From positions 11,460,519 through 11,524,518 of the forward strand of contig NC_058504.1 of the NCBI RefSeq assembly GCF_020382885.2: a stretch of DNA of 64,000 nt, written 5' to 3'. This stretch comes from Scatophagus argus (lineage: Eukaryota; Chordata; Actinopteri; Scatophagidae). Below the pieces are notes generated by a model. That model saw only the letters and a list, made by a program, of their open reading frames with translations, was not told the origin of the DNA and searched no databases. The position numbers and the translations under genes were made by a program. Every line of letters begins with the position of its first letter. The first letter of the stretch is position 1. Shown here piece after piece: positions 28,281 through 41,351 of this stretch.

Positions 28281-30889
28281 ATGGCGAGTAACCTCGTTGC
28301 CAAGTTATTTCGTTCCCCCCTGATGACACAGCTCGTAAGTCGTCTAATAGTTTAAACTCGTCTTGAGTCCTGTTTCTCTGTGGCTCATTTAACTCTCCTG
28401 TCCTCCATCCAGGCGTCTCTCCGGTCGTGTTGCGTGGTTCAAGGGAGGGCGGTGACGGTGGAGTGGACCAGACATTTCTCCAGTGGTCCGCCACCGGAGC
28501 AAATCAGTCGCTATCCTGTCCCTTACAAGAAGGACCTTCCGTATGATATAGTGGAGCTTATGGAAGAAGTTGAGTCAAAGGTACAAAAAGTGATAATAAC
28601 AGAGAGGGCAGGCTTTTAAAGGTCACTGCACGTTAACGTTGTCACGAGTCTGATTTTGCTACTTGCTAAAGTCCACGTTTCATTACAGGGAGGCTTTTTG
28701 CCAAATGTCTTCAAAGTCCTCTCTCATAGACCAGCAGAGTTCAGAGCCTTCTTCTCTTACTACCATGAACTCATGAACAAAGAAACAGGTTTGTGTCTGT
28801 ATTGAGAGAAAAGTGCTTGAATTTCAAGGTGTCTTGAGGATAGTGTCTTGGCACAGTGAATCTGTATCCTATGCAGATGTGTTATATTTGAGGGACAGAG
28901 ATGCCAAGGCAAACCCCCTACCCGTTATGGAGTGCAGGACAGGCGTAAATCTGTCTGATGGTTAAACAGTGGCAGGCAGTGTGGCGGACACCGTCATAAA
29001 GCTTCTTCTGTGCCAAATTCGTGTGGTCTTACATGTTGCCAAATTTAGCAAAGAAGACCATGTAAACAGTGCTGGTCACAGCGAGGAAGAGATCTGGTCT
29101 TCATGGTGTGTGGACCGTAATCAAACTGAGGCAGTCATTGCCACAAGAGATCTGGATGTGCGCGAGTCATCCATCATCATGTTTTAGAATTTGTAGCTTC
29201 GTTGAAGCAGCATCCATATTTGAAGCACAGTCTTCCTCCATAAGCTCATTGGTTTTGACCATATTGAGCTTCAGGTGACTGTCGGCTGTAATTCCAGTTA
29301 TCATTTTGTGAAAAAAAAATGGAAGTGGTGTTCAGTTAGCCTACATGTGAACTGTGACTTGCTGAGGAAGCAGAAATGTGGCCCTTGAGGCTTTTTAATA
29401 ACCAGTGGGTTAGAGAATACCCCATTATTGCATTTCAGCTTTTCAAAAATGACTGATAAAAACAGCCCTTATTGGGAAGACAATACAATGTGATGTGGAA
29501 CAGAAGAAAGCCTGGAGGTGATCTAATCCACTTCAGCTAATATGTGACTTCATGAAACCAAACTGCGTCAACTCAGCTGTGGAGTCTGTGTGTGATTATT
29601 GAATAACCACAATCTAGCCTGTTTTAGAAGTTTACTTGTTTATCTGTATAACTTTGTTGAGTAAAACTTTGACTAGAACCTACTCAAATCATCAACCAAT
29701 CATCAACCCAACAAAGTAGCCTTCCTTGTTGTCACACTGTGACAATGTTTGGTTTAACTAAGAACTCTTTTCCAAGTAGGTTCTGTTCTGCATCTTCTAA
29801 TTAAACAGAGCAAGCTTACAAAAACAGTATATGATGTGTCACTGTCATTGATGTCTTTCACAGTGTTCTTAGCATAGTTGTTAAGGCCGCAGCCTCTTCT
29901 GATGCTGTCTATTTTTTTATTTTACTGTGGTGAGTGTGTGTTATTTTTTCCCAGATTTCAAATTTAATCTACCACCTAATGTCCTCCAGGTGGATTAACT
30001 AAAGCAGATCGTGAGCTGATTGTAGTGGCAACCAGTGCCCACAACAAGTGTCTTTACTGTGTGGTATCCCACAGTGCACTGCATCGCATCTACTCAAAGA
30101 AACCTACTCTTTCCGATCAGGTATCATCTTTGATTCATTTTCATTACTTTGGTTGTCATAATACACAATTACTATATTCACAGCATAACTGCAGTTTTGT
30201 TATAGTAGTTATTTTAATCAAAAATCTTATTATTAATATATGAAATACACTTTGTGGTGAGAGTAAGCAGGAGGTTGCTATTTGCCGTATGCCTATGGGC
30301 TGCAGAATCAAAATATTTCAGAAGAAATCTAATTCAGAAATAATATATCCCGCTGCAAGCTGCACAAAACATTTCACAAAGAAGACACGTATTTTGTATT
30401 TTTTGTGTTCTCTTTTGTAAGATGCATCAACAACTACATTTCAGTTTTTTTTATCATCCATTTACAAGCATATTCCTCCTTCCTCCTTTTCTTTTCTTTG
30501 TTTATTGTTTTGCGGTTTTTTTGCACAGAATTACTGCAAAAAAAGAAGAAAGAAAGAAAAACATTAAATCTCATAAATATCTTCATACTTTTACGCAGGT
30601 CACTGTTAACTATGAAAATGCAGAACTGTCACCTCGGGAACGTGCCATGTTGGACTTTGCATTGGCTGTGTGTCGCTGCGACACCATCACAGACCAGCAT
30701 TTCCAGTCTTTAGAGGAAGTGGGCTTTGACCGTGAGGATGCCTGGGACATCGCTGCCATTGCTGCCTTCTTTGCCATGTCCAACCGACTCGCCCACCTCA
30801 CTGACATGAGGCCAAACTTGGAATTTTATAATATGGGCCGTGTACCAAGGGACAAGAGCAAGGATGAGGAGCAAGGGAAAAAGGAGTAG
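28281..30889 (+). CDS. AhpD/carboxymuconolactone decarboxylase-like peroxidase-related protein, complete, 5 exons
   Basis: Exons: 28281-28334, 28413-28580, 28689-28788, 29990-30120, 30599-30889. All have GT-AG junctions, and together they encode 247 residues. Residues 1-43 are Arg/Ser/hydrophobic-rich without acidic residues until Glu34 and contain Arg-His-Phe-Ser-Ser, a typical mitochondrial presequence cleavage context. The core contains E-x11-C-x2-C-x3-H (CLYCVVSH), the spacing of the catalytic Glu, two Cys and His of AhpD alkylhydroperoxidase. The C-terminal half resembles the bacterial 'uncharacterised peroxidase-related enzyme' family (helical, with AxxAFFAMSNRLA). A thiol peroxidase or disulfide reductase role in mitochondria is inferred; the substrate is unknown. 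The start ATG at 28281 is in a good context (GACATGG). I do not recall a mammalian ortholog. The tail ends in a charged Lys/Glu-rich segment. Confidence 0.9.
28789..29989 (+). other. Intron 3 of the AhpD-like gene
   Basis: A 1.2 kb intron. Around 28.95-29.32 kb there is a more GC-rich patch with open frames on both strands that might be a decayed mobile-element fragment. No family could be assigned. Confidence 0.5.
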
Positions 30890-31513
30890 TGATATAGACA
30901 AGGTTACTCTAGGTCAAAGGCCATATGTGACACTGCAGCCAAAAAAGGTGTTGGTTCTTCTGTTTTTTTTTTAATTATTTGTCTCCCTCTCATGTGAACA
31001 ATCAGATGTTTTCTACTTTAAGTTAAGTTAAGCAATTGAACACGGCTCATGAGATCATAACTTAGTTTACATACAGCAAATGACAGGAATTTAAAAATGC
31101 AATCCTCTTTGAAATTCAGACCCCACCACCACCACTTTGAACACTGTACATAAAATTAAGGCTTTTGTAAAGATCCCCACACTTTCTTAGTAATCCTTGA
31201 GTGTGTATAAACGTAGTGTATGCGTTTGTGAGATTTATACCTTTCTCTCCATTTGTTGTTGACCCAGACGTGGTTTTATGTTTTGATGGTAATGGTTTTA
31301 AATTAATCACACTGTTACAAAGCTGTCTTCAACGTCCACAAACAGAGCTTGTTATTTCCTTGTTCACCAGTTGAAAAAGCTCTGTGATGCTTAATGCCTT
31401 GTTACTCTCTCTATCACCAGGATTGCATATTGAATCTTACTTTTTGTGACTTAGCCAATTAGGTTTCGCAAAAAAAGAAATATGGTTATTATTTTGGGGA
31501 ATAACTGATTTAT

Positions 31514-31519
31514 AATAAA
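31514..31519 (+). terminator. Polyadenylation signal of the AhpD-like gene
   Basis: AATAAA about 625 nt after the stop codon; a second AATAAA lies at 31568-31573. Either could be used. Confidence 0.4.
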
Positions 31520-34500
31520 TCACATGTATCATCGTTCAGGACTGGCAGGATGATCAGTGATTGGATGAATAAAATGGAAGCAAGCACATCATTTTGGTGA
31601 AGTATTGTATATGACCACAAGATGGCACCACAACTATATACTTATTAGAATGGCTTTTTATTTAGACTGCTAGACCAGAGGTGAAAGATTGATGAGACAT
31701 TACAACCCAAAAGAACTGCACGCGTGAGAGATATTAGCCAATTAGTCCGTTTTCTAGTTTTTTTAAATTTAAGATGTCAGGAGTCATTGTCACAGATGTA
31801 AATTCTGTGTGCTCTCCAAGTTTATTTTTCTGGCAGCCTACCGGTACTTTTTTTCTACTGCTGTCTCTGTGCTGTCTGCCATCCAAATTGATACAAGTCA
31901 AAAATGACTTCCGGCATCACCAGAACATATTATAGGCATGTGTGGGTGATGTTAGAGTTCCAAACAATGGGCTGTTGCAATGAGAGCACCTATTTTTCAT
32001 GTGCTTTAGTGAACTACCTCACTCACTTAAACAGAGATATTAACACTTGAGGAAACGTGTCTGACCGCAAACTCTCTGTGTGAATGACTGATTTCAGTCC
32101 AAACAGTCACAAATGCCGATCTGAAAGTCATCTAAAGTCTGTAAGTCAGGTACGCACTCACATCTCAGTTCCTCTGACAGGGGTTGACACACATTGTTAA
32201 ACTGTGTGAAAGCTGATCCATTGACGTTAGTAAAGGTCGTTTCCACCCAGGGCTTCTGTCCTGCTCTGTCCTTATTGGCTTGATCGAGTGTCATATGTCT
32301 CAGGAACTGCTCATGCACTATTACAGTTCCTCCATTAAGCACCAACCCTCTTGACCCCCATGTTTCCTATTAGTATTGAAAGGAGACAACAGGCTCCAGA
32401 ACAGGCCAATTTATGGCCTATGGCTGCTCCAGACACTTATCTTGTAAATCTTCCAGCCAAGAATAGGAACGAATAGAATAAAATACAAAGAAATCCACCA
32501 TTCTCTCTTAATGGTAATTGATCACATGAAAACAAGGCTAACAGCTTTCAGATGGAGGCTGTCACCCGTTTGTTATTGTCGTCTGTTGGTAGAGGGATGG
32601 ACAAATCGATGAGATTTTATTCCGTTTGCAAGCTATAAAGGGAGTCTGGGAGGTTTGGCACTGTGTCTTAATTCTCCCGAGGCAGATAAAACAAGTTACA
32701 CCGCACACATGTTATGAACAGGAGAAAAGGGAGTTAACTGTAGAGCGAGAGGAGTGGTGAGGTTGTGGGTCGAATGGAAAAGGGACTGTTGAACACCTTT
32801 GAAGTACACATCATTATGAACCTTAACTTGGGTATTACTATTATCTGAATGAAAGAGCGTAAGCAACAGGTTTAAGACTTGAGCAGCCCTCACAGTGTTT
32901 CTCAGAATTTAGTTCAGGAAGTAACAGCAATTTCTGAGGGGATTTTGCATATAAATTGTGGTATTTTACTGCAACCCAGTTTAGTAAAAAAAAAAAAAAA
33001 AAGACCCCAAATTTGAATATATAAGAATCACTTCTGAGAGGTTTCAAAACAACAAAAACAAAACTGGCAGGCAACAAAAGCGTAAGTAGCAGGCTGGGGC
33101 AGCTCCAAAAAAAATCATTTTCGGAACACGTTATTGGCAATTAACCTACCTTCACATACCTTCTCTTTAACTGACCGGCGCAACAAAAAAGCTGACTTTG
33201 TTCTTGCAATTCACCATGTATTCTTTGATGTAAATCTGCCAGATCTTTGTGCCTGTGCACAGTCTCCAGGGTTCCTGCAGTTAGGACTGGGGCGACCCAC
33301 ACAGCCTGAGCGGAGATAAGGATGGGGAGTTTTTAGAAGAAGTGCTTCTCATCTTTTATGCCTCCACTGGGTGTTCAGGCAAAATTTGTTCACTTCAATT
33401 TAACACAACTTTGAGAGCTGTCTGACAAGTCTTCCGTTCTTTCACACTTGCAGAGAGAAGCTAAAGTAGGCAGTTAAAATGAAAAAAAATTAATTCAAGG
33501 AAATATGTTGAGGGATGCTCTGCTCTGAAATCGTGTTCACATTTTTCTCTTTATTTTGTGGTGGTTCAAACTGTGCTTTATGATCTGTTCATTGTTTGCA
33601 TAACTGTAAAATCGAATTCAAAGCCAATCTGAAACCTTACGCCAGATCGCCAGAACATATCATATCTATATTTAGATATGAAGTCATAATGTGTGAAACA
33701 AATGATGTAGTATAAGGAGTGATGAGGAATTAAGGAATTAAGACCAGAGGGAACAATTTTAACACTTTGAATACCAAGTGACAGCGCACTGGGCATTTGA
33801 ATGGCAAGCAGAGAAAACAGATTATCCAAATCATTTACTAGAATAGAAACAGTCCTGCTGCATGACAATAAACACATTTTGTTTTATACAAATGCTCACA
33901 TTCCTTTAGTACCTGAGTAAACATGACATGATGTCTTGTTTTTACACCTCTATTTCCAGTACAGCCACAACAGATTTGATTTGAATGAGGATCCATAGAA
34001 ATTTATTCTGGGAAATTAAAATCACTGACTTAAGTAAAATTTGAAGCATGAATAAAACATGTTTAACTTGAAAATATATATACTTGAAATAATCAAAAAT
34101 GGCAGCTGTTATATGAGGAAATGTACTTTAGGATGGCTTTTTCCTGTTACTGCGGTACCCTGTTTACACACAAGGGATGCTCTTGCAATTTGACTCGCTG
34201 AAGAAAATGCAAACAGGCATGAAGGCTGAGTTCAAATCAAGCAAGAACATGCAGGCCATGGACAAATGGACAGACACAAGGATGAATCCATCACCTTCTT
34301 TGTACAGAATGTGCAAGAGCTTGCATGTGCGCAGGCCTGCATCTGCACATATTGTTGTGTTCATGAGTCATTTACAGTATGTTTCCCAGCAAAGTGTGTC
34401 TGTGTATGTGTTGAATATGTTCTTTGAGCATTTGCAGCTGAGGCCATTTGCATTCATTTGGTTTGATGGAATTTCACATGTAGCAGAGCAGCTACTCTGG

Positions 34501-34959
34501 GAGTCAAATCTCTACAGACTCTCCATCATAAATAGAACATGCAGTCAGTCACACAGCTGTGACAAAGAGAGAACAAATGGCAAAAAGGCAACAAAGGTTA
34601 GGAAAAAAGACTGCCATTATGAAACAGTGTGCCAATCTTTTTATGAATTTGCATAAATTCTGAATATGCAATCCGGCATGGAGAAGGAAACATTGTAGTG
34701 GCTGGGGACATGTCATTTTGGAATTGCTGTACAGTTCAAAGGTTACAATGATACATTTAACACATCAGTAATAAATGTTTTTCACCATCAGGGCTGTTGT
34801 CTGGAGCTGACAAACCCTCTCAATACAGAATTCAGTGTAGCTGAGAAATTTATTTTGAGGGCCATGAATCATGTTTTTCATGACTAAGAGTTTCCACTCA
34901 TGATAGCAGTTCTGTGAGGTTGCCCTTCGACACAGCAGGTCTTTGAGCAGAAGCTAACG

Positions 34960-35065
34960 GCAGCATGGTGAAATGTTTGCAAATGCTAACATGCTGATGT
35001 TTGGCTGGTATAATTTTTACCATCTTAGTTTCTAAAGTAGGCTATTATACAGGTTTAAATTTTGA
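34960..35065. repeat. Dispersed fish repeat fragment (GCTAACATGCTGATGTTT type)
   Basis: ATGCTAACATGCTGATGTTTGGC...TTTACCATCTTAGTTT matches, from memory, a common percomorph interspersed repeat. Related fragments occur at 35848-35910 and 52800-53150. Confidence 0.5.
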
Positions 35066-35847
35066 TCTGTTGATAATGGTTGTTGCACCAGGTAAATCTA
35101 CATTATGTTAACATCCACTTCCGCATGAGATCACATGTCGTGGTGCATTTATCCCTCTGATATGATAATCCTAATAATATCCTGTAGTATGCAGTGCACC
35201 ATAATTTTCATCTTGCAGTGTGTGCATGTTTCTTCTCACGTGTGTGATGCAACCAGATTTGAAAATCAGTTGGGATTTTAAAACTCCTGTAGACTGAGTC
35301 CAACTGATGTGCAACTGATGGCAAAACTTATCCTGACAACAGCAAGGAAAATACCGATGCGCTGCATCTCCACATGGCCGAAGCCCTGTCATGACCCCTC
35401 AATCAACCACTATCAGAAATGTTTCAGATTAGACTGTTCCAGACTGATAATCCAAATGCACATTCACTCAGATTACTTCATGCTTGAGGATTATGGGTCA
35501 TGCATCATCTCATACTGCTGCTGAGAGAGAGAGAGATTCATGCTTGTACTATACTTGTTTGTGTCTGCTGTAAAAAAAAAAAATATTTCATTTCACAATA
35601 AAATCGTAGTGTAATTCCTGTCAGTGCAGCCATCAAAACTGTGACCTGCTGCCTTTTCTCTCAGCTCTCGAGCACCCTGGGACTAAGAGCTTCAATATTA
35701 GATGGAAAATTGCTTAAACTCTTTCATGTGATCGGTATTGGCATCTTCAAAGGTCAAAGGCTTCATTCTGCTTTGTTTTTTCTCTGTTTTCAGTTTACAG
35801 TGACTTGCCAACATCCAGAAGTTCTGAAGGTGAAATGTTCGTAGTCT

Positions 35848-35910
35848 TTGTTTAGCATGTTAACATGCTAACATTTAACAGTTGAGCATCGTCACAGCAT
35901 ATGCCATATA
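35848..35910. repeat. Second short copy of the GCTAACATG repeat
   Basis: TTTAGCATGTTAACATGCTAACATTTAACA followed by GAGCATCGTCACAGC. It lies 0.8 kb from the first copy, so both may derive from one fragmented insertion. Confidence 0.4.
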
Positions 35911-38900
35911 GCCATATAGCCAGCGCTTCTGCTCTACAATGATGTTGTTGTAGAGTCACCTCACTACTGCATTTGCTCCTGTCAGATCAATCATAACTCC
36001 ATTGGCTACTGGGCTTTTTTGCTTTAATGTAAAAATAACAATTCCTCAATAGAGCCACTTAAGTATGTCTAAAAAGTAATGCAGCCAAGTGATTAGCAAG
36101 AAAACAGAATAAGAACAGAAAGTGATCTGACCAAAGCACTCTTTGCAGTGGGATAGTGTGCAAAGATAAACAAATGTTTTGACCTGAGGACCAGACAGGT
36201 GGCTGGGCAACTTGCAGGGCAAGGAGGCGAAAGATGATCATCTGGTGTGACAAGAGCATCCAGCAGGGTTGTTTCTCAACTCCAAGCCGCAGGGGATCAT
36301 GGGAGGGGTGTATTAATTGGGACTGGAATGAGAAAATGTGAAGAGGGAGCAAGATAGAAGGGAAAGGCTTAGGGGTGACATGCAGTATCTCTGCTGAAGT
36401 GTTTCTAGTGCTGAGGAAGGAATAGCATTTGGCTGCCAAAAGCCACAAACCAACCCTAATTTTTACCCACAATCCAACTGCCAAACACATGAGCACATGC
36501 GGACAGCTTCATTTTTCTTTTGACTAATAATGCTGGGCCAGCAGTTCAGAGGGAAGAGGTCCTTGCCACATTGAATGGTAATAAGATTGAGCTCCAACCC
36601 ATAACTTTTTCATGGATTTCATTTCTTTCCTGCCCTTTCCTCACCACCTGTTTATGGCTTTGACTTCAAAATAATTTACCTACAGTATATTACCTACTGT
36701 AGTTGCATTATTAACCATCACATATTAGATTTTAATCTGTATTCTGGATGGAAAAGGAAAGCATCTTTGTTATGCTTCATAACTTTTAGATTCCCTGTGA
36801 GCTGCAAACTGAGCTCAGCAGTCTGACCATTTGACACCTTCTGAATATGCAATCTGGTCTTGCTCAGGCCCCCACCGTGCACAGTGTGTGTGAATGTGTT
36901 TATGTTGCTAATGTTCGAGTATGTTTTAAGTGACAAAGGGTGGGTGGCTGCTCATGACAGCTGCGAATTTGCACACTCGTGTATGTAAGACATCCAGATA
37001 GTCCTGCACCTTACCACATTTAGGCTGAGGCTCTATATCATCAAAACCACATGAGAGCCTCCTGTTGCTGGTAGGAATAACAAATATAACAACAACAAGA
37101 CTTGTTTACATGTTGTCATCTCAAAAGGCTCTTGACTGTGAAAGTCTGGCTGAATATTTTAAGCACAAGTCTGGCAGCTGAGCTGTTCTTCTTCACATGG
37201 GGTTTGCTATGTACACCAGGCAGTGTTGATGAAAGTGGCTCACACACATAAGTGGTTTCAGTGGTTTGTTTTCACCAAGACTGTTATCTAATTTTCATAA
37301 TGTAAGACATAATATAAGACGTAAGTGTGGGGGTAAGGGCAAAGAGGTCCCAAAGTCTGGAGTCATGGGAAAACCCTTTCAGGAGAAACAGAAACAATTT
37401 TTATTTGTTTACAATAGCCTAGATAAAAATGCTACAAAAATCAATTTCCCCCAGGATTTTCCAGTCTTCTAAGGCCTTAACCTGGCACTGAATGCTTTGT
37501 ATTTGCATGTAATGTATTAAAAATTTATATCATGCATACCAAGATAATCTTTTTTTTAACTAAATATTAAAATGCCTTTTGTAGTCTTGTAAAACTACTC
37601 ATAACGTGATGACTGATGTTTCTTTCATATGGTGTGTATTTGAACATAAATGTTATGTTTCAGTCCTGTGTTCGCTGAGCTTCTATCTACTCACTGCTGT
37701 TGTGCTCGGATCCCTGATGAATTGCTCACATATGACGCAGAAGAATATAATAACAAATAAAGTGTGCCAGTGCTTGTACTTATAGAGTAGATCATTTCAT
37801 GCATTCACCACAGATATCATTTTTTAATCCTGAGGGTTTTAAAGTGTCACAAGCCTTTAGGCCGTGTCAGAGAAACAAGCAGCAGCAAAACCACATGTTG
37901 CAGAGCTTTCCCAAAGCCTGTTTGCTATCTTTGGAATGAATCCAGGTATAAAACATGATTGTCCCAATAATTCGGTCAGCCATTAGGACTGCAATGTTTA
38001 GGTGGGTTGTTTTGGTCAAAGAACATCCACATGACTGCCTGAAAAAAAAGATTTTTCATCAGAACATTGCATTGTAAAGATATGATTAATTTTATACCCT
38101 TCACCTGTCAGTGGTGTTAGTGTTGTGGCTGATCAGCGAATCTCTAATGCGGCTGCTCATCTGTTGACTAAACAATGTATGATCATACCGTTTAATGTTT
38201 GATAGAAAAAACATTCTACTAAATCTCTTTTTGTGCAACTTTATTCAAAGTGCTGTATATCCCTCTGCCCACAAGCTGCAGTACTTTCATCTGCCTCTGT
38301 CACGGACCGTTTCACTCATCTTTATTCCCATGCTCCTTTAATAAATGATCAGAGTACTGACACAGTACAGGAGGCATAACTCAGCACTTAAGCGTCCCTG
38401 TGTGTACACCCAAATACAACGCAGAGGGGCCCTGACTGTACTCTGATGCCTGATGGGTATTTTTCAGTCTTGGCCTGTTAACCATCTTAATGAAGAACAA
38501 GTTCAAAAACAAATCCACTTCATACAAGAAAATTCAAAGTCTTTCAAAGACAAAAAGTCACTGAGGGTGGGGGCTGTCCCATGGAGAATCTGGGTGACAG
38601 GTGGAGTGTTGTGGCCTGTGGTGTGAGTGTAGTGGCCTACACAAACACAAACACTCAGAGAGAGGCGAGAGGAAAGAGACACACAGAGAAAAAAAACTAC
38701 TATCACAAATCCAACACCATCATGATGAAGCAAATGAATTAATGTTGAATATAATTTAATTTTGCAATATATTACGACTATGGAACTGAGGATGATGCCA
38801 GCGTAATAGATTTTTAAATTCCACCAGTAGTCGTTTTAAGAAAGATTTTGAGATGATTTAGCTCAAAAGATTACACAATGACATACTTGATGCATGGAGA

Positions 38901-41290
38901 TTTCTTAAAGGATTGAACACACCAAACTTCCCTCTAGAAATATGGGCCATATACTGGAGCTCATCCACAAAACAAAACAAAACAAAAACAACAAAAGAAA
39001 TCAGAGCACATTTCCAAGACCACAGAAGAAAAACATGCCCCACATTCTTCATCTTGCATGCTTCTTTGGCACATTCAAGCTCAGATTTCTATTTGCTTCC
39101 TCTCTCATTCAGTTTTTTTTTTATTTCCCTTCTTTATCTGTGACCAGTGACGGTTTTCTACCACTGTTTCAGAACTTTACTGAAATGAAAGGAATTGTCA
39201 CATTATATTTGTCTTCTTAAATTCTTTGACTGTTTGACCTTTCAAAAATGATTGAAGCTCAAGCAAATGACTCGCTGCATTTGACACGTTTGTCTTCCTA
39301 TAAAGGTTAGCACATCCTGTCTTGTTAACACAATGACATAGTGAATAATAATCACTGCAATAAAAGCTAGACAGTGACACAAATACCATCCATTTTCTTA
39401 GGACCCTGGTGCTGACAGTTATGCAACTATTTCACAACGGCTAACATTACCTATTTTTCTTTTGTTTTACCCTTTTAAATTTTGCACTTTGGATATCTGA
39501 CTGATCTGTTTTTGTTTGTATTTGATATTTGGCAGTAAAACAGCCTGAACTCTGACTGAACCAGTAGGTGTTGCACTTGGGAAGGATTCATACTGCTGGC
39601 TGGAGTTTTGCCCATTAAGATATGCAAAGTCAATGATTGCTTTGTTTAACCCTGTAGCCATACAGACAGAGGTATTTGGGATAATAACACATCATTTTCT
39701 CATTTTAATTACTTCACTAGAGTTAATCTATAAGGCTTAATCATTATTGTACATTATTCTATATAGTTTCTGTGGTGATTTTTTCGGCAAACTACTGGTT
39801 TCCTCCAAGAGTGAACCAAGCATCCCCTCCTCCCACATTCTTTGCCCAAAGATCTAACCAGAGCCTGATGTAAAGAGAATAAATAAACTTTTATTGACAC
39901 AGAGATCAAATACTCACACTTGGAATAACAGAAAAGTGATAAAGAGACCAATGACTGTAACAACAAAGAGGAGGCTGAGAGTTGGAGGTGGAACTAAACA
40001 CGTTAACAATTTTGTTGTTTGAATCAGAAGCTCTGAAGCTCCTTCTACAAAACAAAGACAAAATTTACACGGGGCATTTTTATATCTCTACAGTATATTC
40101 TCCAGTGATATGGGGAAAAATGGGGTTGTAAAGTTTTCCTCTTGCTGTCCAGCCTTTAGCCAGCATAGGCTGTGGTGTCAGAGGGTCAAAAGTCACAATC
40201 ATCTTCATCTTCAGTGACCATTTATGTACAGCAAGTCCAGCAAGTACAAATTCCTGCTCTTCAAGGTATTTAAATATATGTGTATTTTTACAGCAATTAG
40301 ACAACATTTACATGGCCTGTTCCCTACACTTATATCAATGACTTGTACATGTAATGTCAGACCACTTAGTTAAGATGCACTATACAGTTCAACATACATT
40401 ATTTGACTGTACTTTAGAAAGACACATGTGCATTTTGTGTTACTGGTCAACCCCAGTACAAATCAATCAACACAGGATTTTTAATACATTTTTACACTGT
40501 CCAAACTGTTGTTATTAAGACGTTATAGATTCTATTGTCTTAAAAAAAAACACATGCAAGAAAAAGTGAAAAGTGAACCTAAATAAGCATTCCTACTGCC
40601 TCTAGCCTTAAGTCAAATTGTGTAAAATGCTCTCTTGATTAAAAACAACAAAAATGATAAAATTCACAGTAAAACATCTCAATTTAAGTAACTAACCAGA
40701 CACCATTACAGTGATTGTAGACACTTACAGACAGAAAAGCCTGTGACATCCTTATGATGAGTTCAGAAGGTTAACAGATGACATATAAGCTCAGACTGAG
40801 GTGATATTTGTACCTAAGTGTTTGTACCTACAACAACAGTGTGGATGATTGAAATGAACGACATATGTAGGGAGGTTTACTGCTGTGCTGTATGTGTCAC
40901 CGTACGGTAAATGAAGCCGGGCTTTACATGAACAGTGCAGATACAACAATGACATTTACACTGTTTTCAAGGTAAAGACAACTGGCATCCACATTATCTT
41001 CCTGTCACTGACCTCTTAGTCTAGTCTGGCCAGTCTGCCTGACCTATTTACTATATGTGAACAAGACAGAGTGGGACGATGAATTTGTGTGTACTTTGCA
41101 ATGTGCTAAGGTAACATTATCATGTGTCTTCAATTACTTCTTCATCAACCCTGAATATTTTGTTTCCTGATTGATTCAGTTGACTACACAATTCAGCAGC
41201 TTGGAAGAATTACAAGACTGTGTTTGCTGTCTTGAAATTTCATTTCAAGATTTTATATTTCCCAGACTGTAAGTTGTTGACCACATACTT

Positions 41291-41296
41291 TTTATT
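41291..41296 (-). terminator. chrna8: Possible polyadenylation signal of the nAChR gene
   Basis: AATAAA on the minus strand only about 55 nt after the stop codon. A much longer 3' UTR using later signals (for example near 39.88 kb) is also possible. Confidence 0.3.
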
Positions 41297-41351
41297 GTTT
41301 CCTCATTCATCTCCTTTTTATCCCTTATCTCTTTCCTGCTGATGCAATAAG

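Larger units (their letters stand above)
31600..41285. other. Gene-free intergenic stretch between convergent genes
   Basis: It separates the 3' ends of the plus-strand AhpD-like gene and the minus-strand receptor gene. No exon with recognisable similarity was found. The longest open frame (34177-34656, plus, 159 codons) has no recognisable family. It contains short copies of a GCTAACATGCTGATGTTT-type fish repeat and A/T-rich tracts. Confidence 0.55.

Noticed and set aside
28950..29320. Possible reverse-transcriptase remnant on the minus strand in intron 3 of the AhpD-like gene
   Set aside because: Only a weak local resemblance around a Leu-Asn-x-x-Lys-Thr string, with stops in every frame; no family could be supported.
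32094..32345. 83-codon minus-strand open frame (starts MVLNGGTVIV)
   Set aside because: No splice sites, neighbours or family similarity to support it as an exon.
34177..34656. 159-codon plus-strand open frame in the intergenic region
   Set aside because: Low-complexity, Ser/Lys-rich composition, no recognised domain, and a length possible by chance in 64 kb.
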